NCBI GenBank assembly: GCA_907163375.1
Contig: CAJQUW010012972.1
Span: forward strand, 620,001 to 684,000
Length of the DNA: 64,000 nt
Reading direction: 5' to 3'
Origin: Prostheceraeus crozeri
Taxonomy: Eukaryota; Platyhelminthes; Polycladida; Euryleptidae
The notes beneath the pieces are model-generated. The model worked only from the letters and a program-made list of their open reading frames with translations. It had not been told where the DNA came from and did not search any database. Position 1 is the stretch's first letter. Each line of letters starts with the position of its first letter. Below are positions 57,368 to 64,000 of this stretch, in pieces. Made by a program: the position numbers and the translations under genes.

Positions 57368-58546
57368 CTCCAAACGACATTACTTCTTGTATGCAACCGA
57401 ATGTAGTTATACTTGGAACCTGACTTTTTGTGACTTTGAATTATTTCTTAACGCTTCTAAAACTCAGAGGCTTTTAAATTATGATTTGAATTCACGAAAT
57501 ATGCTTGATTTTGCCTTCGTTTATGTTTGGAGTAACTGAGTTACCCCAAGAGATAGGAAATGGATTTTCTTCAATTGTTGCACATTTAGTGTCTATTGAG
57601 TGCAAATAGCTTCATGCAGTTCTTGTATGATCGATGGTTTGGTAGATCGCATTCACAGGTACCTGCTGCTACCTACGTCAAGAAATATTTGGCACGTGAC
57701 ATGAATGATGAAAAGAAAAACAGTCCTATCCATAAAAAAAATTAGATTGTTTAAGCGCATCACTTTGCTAGAAGTGCAAGCTGATTCAAAACGATAGTAC
57801 AAGCAGGAACTAACCAAGTGGACAAAACAAAACTTTTAATACCTTGCAGAGATAGGAAAAACAGTCGTGCGTCGCTTGCGGATTGCTGTGAATTCCTTCA
57901 AAATGCTCCGATCGTCCGTTTCTTTCAGATTCGAAGAATCCAGATCATTGCGCAAAAGTTTTCTCGATAATGTTGGTCCTTTCGATCATCATTAAAAAAG
58001 TTAGCAGGAGCACGAAAAAAACGTTCACAAACTTCTCTGTATACCTTGACATCGACTTTGTCTCTTTGCTGTGTGATCCAGTTGCACGAGGTGACATGCC
58101 ACGCTCAATTACACGTAATTCACGTGTAAACTACGCGTAATTACACATGACCCTAAACATCCGTGGCTACGCGTGATATTCCTCCAACGTCTTTCGGCAG
58201 TCCTGTTATATAGGCTTTGCGTCTCATGTGTCTGTATGTATGAGAGGCTAAGCAATGTGATGGGACCTCAATTTCATGCTCAGGGAAGACAGAACACGCT
58301 TAGCGGTTCATCCGTGGTTCAAGCGGCAACGCATACAACCGTAGACGACGAGTAAACAACAAACACTCGCCCGCGCGTATTCATAAGCATTCTCCATGTC
58401 TTGACAGCATCAGATCACATGACTGCTGACTCATAGTGCAGTTTGTACGCGCGTAGAAGTATAGACTTCCCTTGACCACCTTCCCTGAGGTGTTCCCTAA
58501 TTACGTGTGGCAATGTCATCTAGTGTGATGACAGTAACTGAAACTT
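57368..58546. other. No gene; possible short inverted-repeat element
   Basis: Most of this shows nothing. At 58098-58125 and 58493-58518 an inverse pair around GACAT(G)CCAC and TAATTAC could bound a 420-bp MITE, whose left end is rich in TTACACGT/ACGTGTAA words. The ends are too diverged to fix. Confidence 0.3.
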
Positions 58547-58929
58547 CACTAGACGAAATGACTTACTTAATCTTATCAAGGAAATCTTACAAGTTCTGAC
58601 CAGAAAGTACCAGTCGTGCTAAGTCTTATTAGCAAATCTGATCAGATCTGATAAGATCTTATTTGTGATTTTTAGAAATCTTTTGAGTAGAAAAAAGTCT
58701 TATATTTTGCGTTTCTCTACATACGAGTATATCTAGTGCACTGATGTTCCAGCAAGATCATTTAAGAACTAAAACCATTGATATCTAAAACCATTGCAAA
58801 ATATAAGACTTAGTAAGTCTGGTACTTTCTAGTCAGGAAATGTAAGATCTTAAATAAAATAAGTTCTTATCAGACTTTGCAAGAATCTGATCAGACTTAG
58901 TAAGACTTAGCAAGTCATTTCGTCTAGTG
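58547..58929. mobile_element. 383-bp MITE with 18-bp perfect TIRs
   Basis: CACTAGACGAAATGACTT at 58547-58564 is matched exactly, inverted, by 58912-58929. TT lies on both flanks as a possible 2-bp target duplication. Pairing continues inside: AGACTTA- and AGTCTGAT-type words and a GACCAGAAAGTACCAG / TGGTACTTTCTAGTC pair make most of the element a loose foldback. The CACTA start and short target suggest a CACTA (EnSpm) relative, without coding sequence. Confidence 0.85.
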
Positions 58930-59560
58930 TTCGCACAATTTGGAGTGTTTAATGCTGAACTGGCTGCTTTTTGTTCTATTTCCACGGTATCATGCAACAG
59001 ATTGTACCATTTCATAGACATTACATTTTCCAATGCTTCCTTTCTAGTCAAACAGAAGAAGAGACGATCAGTCTAATTCTGTGGTGCCATCATTTCCATT
59101 CTAACTCCGCGTGCTTTTGCTATGACTGATCAACCAATTGTCGCTTAGCAGCCTTAGTTGTTTATCGCATATGGGAAAAGAGAAGATTTCGAGAATCGCC
59201 TTCCAAACATGTGGTTGAAGTTTTTGACTTCAAAGTTCCTGATGTCTTCCACTTACAACCATGCACACAACGACAAAGGCTCTTTAAGGTGGTTTGCTAG
59301 AGGTATTCGAAGGGTACAATCACACAAAATGTTGTAAGTATCATAGAGTACCTACATAGAGTACTATCACAGTACCTACTCGATGGTGAGTATATGATCG
59401 ACCGGTAGATCAAATACTATACACGTCGTCAACATGATTTTGATGGAAATTGTTTTTCGAACTTGATGGACATTTCGCTCTCGAACTCATCCGCCAAGTT
59501 GTCTTCAAATGGGCCTACTGATTGCCATTTCTTCCGGCTTCGTTTTCTTTTGTATTGTGG
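58930..59560. other. No gene recognised
   Basis: AT-rich, no motif. It may include the 3' flank of the Penelope RT fragment, whose frame decays below 59561. Confidence 0.3.
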
Positions 59561-60040
59561 TCACCAGTTTTCAATGAAAAATGACGGATAGCCATTAGCT
59601 ATGAGGACGGACTTCAAAAATTCAAATTCTGACTGTAGACATTCTGACGAGCAAATGTGAGTCGAACGGTAAAATAGCGACTTTACAAGACCGACTTTGT
59701 AATGTCTCGGAACAAAACTATAGAAACTAGTATACAGGTCAGTCCATGCACTTTTTCTATATAATGAAGTCTGGATAGTGCTATCGACACGCTTTGTACA
59801 TTTTACATCACGAAATGACAAACAACCTTCCTGCTCTTCCTTACATGTAAATACAATGTTAGAATGGCATTCATTAAAACAAGATAAAATACTTTGCGTA
59901 TCACCATTCTTTAAAAGAGCAAAGCAGTTATCGACATAACGAACATAATATGTACAGCGACTCTGAATGACTTTAGTCAAAGAAAAATACTGCAAAGTGT
60001 CTATTGCCAAAGATGTCATATATGGTCCCGAAAAGAAGCC
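59561..60040 (-). pseudogene. Penelope-like RT, palm and thumb, inverted piece
   Basis: The minus ORF has YYVRYVDNCFALL, the catalytic box with YVDN in place of YVDD, then IVFTCKEEQEGCLSFRDV, SLYRKSAWTDLYTSF, FVPRHYKVGLVKSLFYR and ANGYPSFFIEN. These are the palm-thumb blocks of Penelope-like elements in correct order. It opens just after a GFFSGPYMTSL-like segment (decayed G-x-P-x-S block) near 60040. The second Asp of the catalytic pair is lost. The matching nuclease end is found next to it but on the opposite strand. Confidence 0.75.
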
Positions 60041-60543
60041 TGTTTTAGTTTGTGTCGCTTTTGTAGGCGGCTGTGCTGCCTCTCATTTCAAGCGTTTACT
60101 TTGCGATATTTTGAAAGTGTTCCCTGCTGTTAAGCCAATTGTCATTTTTGACACTGTACGTGTTCCGGCTTCAGGCACCAAGGATTGTTTGCCAGTTTCT
60201 GTAAATTCTAATGCTATCCATAGTTTTCAATGCACTTGCAGTAGCAAGTACATAGGCAGAACTGGTAGGCGGCTTGGTGACAATTCGTGAGCATGTTCCC
60301 AATTGGCTTCACAGCACAATCTGCTGTCGACCACGCTCCAATCGGCCAGCATCTAGTGCAATCACTCGTCATCTTCAGTTATGTTTTTGTAATGTTGATG
60401 GCGCACTGGATCGCTTTAAAATTGTTTTCCGTCCTCGGAATTTCCAGCTATTGTGCATCTACGAGGCATTGTGCGTTAAACGGTTAGCACACGACCTTTG
60501 TGTACAGAAAGATATCTTGTTCACTCCACGTCTGCCTTGGTGA
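60026..60543 (+). pseudogene. Penelope-like RT end and GIY-YIG endonuclease
   Basis: The plus strand begins with KKPVLVCVAFVGG (the linker block after the RT thumb), then FKRLLCDIL, and the GIY-YIG-type nuclease start FQCTCSSKYIGRTGRRLGD near 60225-60285. One base extra near 60283 shifts the frame, and the rest continues as TIREHVPNWL, SSAITRHLQLC, FKIVFRPRNFQLLCIYEAL and LAHDLCVQKDILF to a stop after LPW at 60543. This is the full C-terminal half of a Penelope-like protein. It reads away from the RT piece, head to head, sharing a border near 60030-60050. Confidence 0.8.
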
Positions 60544-60590
60544 CTAACTGACTATTGATCTTTTATACTTACATCGTCATGCCGCTAATT

Positions 60591-60889
60591 TGTTACTTAC
60601 TTCCGTGTTCAACACGAAATAGAACGGACGAAAGCGCTCGTTGATGAATTTGGTGTTTTTGTTTATTCATAAATTAAGTAAGGGGTTAAAGCGATGCTAT
60701 GTCGTCACTAGTCTGCTTTATTGTGAACTTCCCTACATAGCAGCATCATAACTTTAACATAGCATGACAGTACAACTGCAATAAAAGATAAAGGACATGT
60801 ACATGCACATAGCTACGTAACTTATCCATAGAAGTCTTTGACTTATCTATGACATATACATGGATGTGGCAAACAGCACAGCCGCCACA
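60591..60889 (-). repeat. 3' LTR of Gypsy element
   Basis: About 299 bp, starting TGTGGCGGCTGTGC after the purine tract and probably ending at AAGTAAGTAACA. It includes an AATAAA-type signal (CACAATAAAGCAG). The outer end is inferred from the TG...CA rule only, since the second LTR is outside the window. Confidence 0.6.
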
Positions 60890-60903
60890 CTACCCCCGCC
60901 AGA
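60890..60903 (-). promoter_or_regulatory. Polypurine tract of Gypsy element
   Basis: Minus strand CTGGCGGGGGTAG lies directly before the LTR TGTGG start. Confidence 0.65.
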
Positions 60904-61032
60904 AACGCAGTTCTTCATGAAACGGAGCCTCCATATCTGTCAGGAGGCAAGATGGTTCTGCCAAAACGGGAATTCTGTGGCATTCTTGGCGGTCTTCCGC
61001 GTCTTGGTGGTTCATCGAGTCGAACAGGCTGA

Positions 61033-62030
61033 TCACTGATCAGAATCCAAAAATGCTGGTTTAAGTCGGTCAATAGAAACTGTTTCTTGCCTTCCACCTC
61101 TATTGATAACAAACGTCTTTCCGTTTTTCTGCCGAACGAGATATGGGCCTTCATATGGCCATTGAAGAGGCGTTGTATGCGAGTCAATGTGTATGAACAC
61201 ATATTTGGCAGTGGAGAGAGAATTTGGAACGGCAACTGACGGTAAACTGTGACGTGAAGCATAAGTAGGGAGAATGCGGGACATTTTTTCACGTAAGAGA
61301 GGTAAGAAAGTATCATATGTTGGCACGGAGTTGGGACTGGCAAAGAAATCTCCTGGAACTTTTAGGTGAGTTCCATAAACCAGTTCAGCAGAAGAAGACT
61401 GTAAATCCTCCTTCGGAGAAGTCCGTAAGCCCAACAAAACCCATGGCAGTTCGTCCATCCAGTTAGGACCTTTCAACCTCGTGCGCAACGCCGCCTTCAA
61501 AGAGCGATGGAAACGTTCCACCATTCCATTAGCTTGCGGATGCCACGCTGTCGTCCGATGGTGAGTTGCTCCAAGTTGTTTAGATACCTCTGACCAAAGA
61601 GAGGACGAAAATTGCGATCCTCTGTCAGAAGTAATGTGCGCCGTGAAATCCAACCGTTTACAAGTGCGTGCGCGCATGACATTGTAGAGGTATCACTGAT
61701 CGGGATTGCCTCAGGCCATCTTGTAAAACGATCTGCAATCGTAAATAAATGAGTAAAACCACTTAAAATTGGCAGTGGACCAACTAAGTAAACATAGATA
61801 TGATCAAATCGACATTGTGGAATTTCGTAGGACTGGAGAGGTGATTTTACATGGGTCTGAATCTTGGACGATTGACAAAGAACGCATGATTTAGCCCATA
61901 AACCAACTTGTTTTTGAATATTGTGCTAGACAAATTTTTCAGAGACAAGGGTCCGTCTTGCTCATATGGATGGATGCGAAAGATTGTGAATAGCTTCAAA
62001 TACTTGAAGTCGGAATGATGAAGGAACAAT
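61033..62030 (-). pseudogene. Gypsy integrase, two stops and first catalytic Asp changed
   Basis: The zinc-binding part shows HNLSHPSI, then after TGA and TAG codons (likely former Arg and Trp) AKSCVLCQSSK, giving the HHCC pattern. The core begins FDHIYVYLVGPLP (near 61800-61775); family members have Asp in place of the second Tyr, so the first catalytic residue is lost. GFTHLFTIADRFTRWPEAIP follows. ITSDRGSQFSS carries the second Asp and NGMVERFHRSLK the Glu. The C-terminal domain (WPYEGPYLVRQ, INRGGRQETVSIDRLKPA) ends the protein at 61033. From 61677 to 61033 the frame is unbroken. Confidence 0.85.
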
Positions 62031-62615
62031 AGGCTGCGGTTTACCAATAGATATGTCACAAAGAAGTGAATCTTGGTTAGAGCCGAATTTGACATCTTGC
62101 AGTTGTAATCCATTCGGAACTGTCTTGTACTTTTGCATATCCGGATCACGTTTTTGTTCAGCTGACATCGCTGCATAATCCACACTGATTAGAGTAGAAA
62201 CAAAAGTGATTGACGTGGAAAGAGCGTCGGAAACATGATTATTTTTGCCTGATGTTTGTCTAACATCCGTAGTAAATTCTGAGATGTATGACAAATGGCG
62301 TTGTTGCTTGGGAGACCATGGATCTGAACATTTGCTGAATGCAAATGTTAGTGGTTTGTGATCAGTGAAAGTAACGAAATGGCGACCTTCGATCATGTAC
62401 CGGAAATGCTCAACAGACAGATATAGAGCAAGTAATTCACGGTCAAATGCACTGTACTTTTTTTCTGCTGGACGTTATTGTCGACTGAAAAATGCCAATG
62501 GTTGCCATTGATCAGTTGCTCCAAAACAGCTCCATATCAGAAGCATCAGCTGTAAGCGCGATGGTAGCGGAAGGTTGAGGATGAATGAGCATTGTGTCAT
62601 TAGCTAAGATTAGCT
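61962..62615 (-). pseudogene. Gypsy RNase H region, frameshifted
   Basis: Right after the RT frame stops at 62616 a shifted frame continues to the block ALTADASDM (first RNase H Asp). Another shift and a TAA follow, then KKYSAFDRELLALYLSVEHFR and the open frame from 62396 (FVTFTDHKPLTFAF, with the last catalytic Asp, and TSGKNNHVSDALS). It supplies RNA removal during reverse transcription in intact relatives. At least two indels and one stop make it inactive here. Confidence 0.8.
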
Positions 62616-63974
62616 TTAAGCGATGTATTCCTTTGCTTTTGAAAATGCTCTGTCTAATTCATGGGACCAGGATATGAGCTTAGGCCTCTTGGTGACTTCC
62701 TGAAACAATGGTTGCATTACTGCTGCAGCCGCAGGAACAAAGCGACGATAAAAATTGATCATACCAAGAAATTCTTGCAAGCCTTTTAAATTTTTTGGTT
62801 TGGGAAAGTTTGTAATGGCCTCTACTTTTTCCGGTAAAGGCATAATCCCATTCTTATCAATTCGATGCCCCAAGAAGTCAATCACTGACCGTCCAAATTG
62901 ACATTTCGCAGCATTTATAACCAAACCATGTTGCCGAAGACGGTCGAAAAGCAGACGAAGATGATCACAATGTTCTGATTCAGAACGACTGGCGATAAGA
63001 ATATCATCCAGATAGACGAATATGAAGTCAAGACCTTGACATACCTTATCCATCAATATTTGAAATGTCTGAGAAGCGTTTTTGAGTCCAAAAGGCATTC
63101 GTAAAAATTTAAATAAGCCAAAGGGTGTGATTACAGCAGTCTTAGGAATGTCATCTTTGAAAACCGCAACCTGATGGTAACCTCGCACAAGATCAACTTT
63201 TGAAAATATTTGTTTACCTGCCACATTAGCGGCAAAGTCATGAATATGTGGTATAGGATATCTATCAGGAGTAGTCGCATCATTCAGTCGCCTGTAATCG
63301 CCACACGGCCGCCAACCACCTGATTGCTTAGGAACCATGTGTAATGATGAAGACCATTGACTGTTCGATCGTCGAAGTATTCCCATTTCCTCCATTTTGC
63401 GGAATTCTTCCTTTGCCAAGGAAAGCTTTTGCGCTGGCAATCGACGTGCTCTGGCATGAACTGGAGGACCTGTCGTTGTAATATAGTACTCGACTCCATG
63501 TGCTGTGTTCGGGTTAGAGAAAGTGGGCATTGTTAATGATGGGTAGCGAGTGAGCAATTCTGTGTATTGATTAATAGAGGAGACAATGCACAGTCGTTGT
63601 GATGTCACATTTGCATCAGTCAAAGGAGTAGTTTCAAAAGTTAGGGAATCAATTAGCTGACGGCCTCTCATATCGACAAGAAGGCCATAACAGCAGAGGA
63701 AGTCTGCACCTAGCAATGACTTATCCACGTCAGCGATCAAAAAGTTCCATCTGAGTGCGCGTGAGTTGATGTGAAGAGCAAGTGTGCGAACGCCGAAAGT
63801 ACGTATCGGAGATCCGTTAGCTGCATTTAATAGCGGGCCATTGTATTTTGAACGTGTCTCTAAACTGGTTGCTGGAACAACACTGACCTCTGCTCCTGTG
63901 TCGACAAGAAATTCAAAGTTAGAAATAGGATCTCGATAAAAGAAAGTCTTCTTCCAATTGGCCGACCACCGCTG
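62616..63974 (-). CDS. Gypsy protease and reverse transcriptase, open frame
   Basis: One uninterrupted frame of about 450 codons after a stop at 63975-63977. The protease active site is [16 protein letters not shown] (about 63920-63875), followed by the flap region and LLGADFL. RT follows with the motifs [47 protein letters not shown] (first catalytic Asp), [27 protein letters not shown] (YLDD box intact) and FLGHRI. It ends at the start of the RNase H region by a frameshift at 62616. Protease and RT are therefore intact in sequence while the downstream domains are broken. The stop just upstream may be a gag-pol boundary or decay; gag is outside the window. Confidence 0.88.
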   Translation of the reverse strand, partial: QRWSANWKKTFFYRDPISNFEFLVDTGAEVSVVPATSLETRSKYNGPLLNAANGSPIRTFGVRTLALHINSRALRWNFLIADVDKSLLGADFLCCYGLLVDMRGRQLIDSLTFETTPLTDANVTSQRLCIVSSINQYTELLTRYPSLTMPTFSNPNTAHGVEYYITTTGPPVHARARRLPAQKLSLAKEEFRKMEEMGILRRSNSQWSSSLHMVPKQSGGWRPCGDYRRLNDATTPDRYPIPHIHDFAANVAGKQIFSKVDLVRGYHQVAVFKDDIPKTAVITPFGLFKFLRMPFGLKNASQTFQILMDKVCQGLDFIFVYLDDILIASRSESEHCDHLRLLFDRLRQHGLVINAAKCQFGRSVIDFLGHRIDKNGIMPLPEKVEAITNFPKPKNLKGLQEFLGMINFYRRFVPAAAAVMQPLFQEVTKRPKLISWSHELDRAFSKAKEYIA

Positions 63975-64000
63975 CTATTAATGACGGTCGGCTAGTTCGT

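Larger units (their letters stand above)
60591..64000 (-). mobile_element. Ty3/Gypsy retrotransposon, 3' part, runs off right edge
   Basis: Minus-strand element. In order from the right edge: protease, RT, RNase H, integrase, purine tract, 3' LTR. Gag and the 5' LTR lie beyond 64000. It inserted close to the Penelope fragment at 60543. Confidence 0.9.

Noticed and set aside
1..64000. tRNA genes and CRISPR arrays
   Set aside because: I looked for the GTTCRANNC box and cloverleaf pairing and for regularly spaced identical repeats. The only tRNA-like string is the BEL primer site, and the only tandem arrays are transposon subterminal repeats.

Overview
This window looks like AT-rich nuclear DNA of an invertebrate animal, made up almost entirely of transposable elements and their remains. 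I find no convincing host gene, tRNA, rRNA or CRISPR array. The mix of element types (BEL/Pao with a tRNA-Gly primer site, Ty3/Gypsy, Penelope with a GIY-YIG nuclease, a Polinton-type integrase, P element with a THAP finger, PIF/Harbinger, ZBED-type hAT, mariner, possible piggyBac ends) and the short GT-AG introns of 62-67 bp point to a metazoan outside the mammals, probably a marine or aquatic invertebrate. The sequence alone does not fix the phylum.

Layout. 0-1.1 kb: an unidentified minus-strand protein frame broken only by three TAA codons. 3.3-4.0 kb: a dispersed repeat with a second copy at 20 kb. 4.87-6.25 kb: a mariner with matched TIRs and a twice-frameshifted transposase. 6.48-10.03 kb: a P element with about 70-bp TIRs, two strong hairpins and a decayed THAP transposase. 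12.9-16.8 kb: two non-LTR relics and a second mariner relic. 17.9-24.3 kb: a decayed Polinton/adintovirus-like segment (integrase, unknown ORFs, a possible capsid-type ORF), invaded by a MITE. 26.2-30.0 kb: nested hATs, the inner one carrying a nearly intact three-exon ZBED-type transposase. 32.1-33.3 kb: piggyBac-like ends and a 748-bp foldback. 34.44-38.58 kb: an almost complete Harbinger with both of its genes. 40.3-43.7 kb: MITEs. 47.1-47.9 kb: a Penelope RT relic. 48.4-52.4 kb: a three-layer nest (non-LTR interrupted by an IS630/Tc1-like transposon, itself interrupted by a MITE). 53.9-57.4 kb: an internally deleted BEL/Pao element with both LTRs. 58.5-58.9 kb: a compact MITE with 18-bp perfect TIRs. 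59.5-60.5 kb: head-to-head Penelope pieces. 60.6 kb to the window end: a Ty3/Gypsy element running off the right edge.

How the parts relate. Most elements keep recognisable ends, so insertion order can be read: hAT into hAT, DNA transposon into non-LTR, MITE into DNA transposon. The youngest-looking coding elements are the ZBED hAT (one frameshift), the Harbinger (one stop in one gene, one frameshift in the other) and the Gypsy protease-RT frame. All others are clearly dead. Coordinates of ends are read by eye, and similarity statements rest on recognised family motifs; no database search was run.
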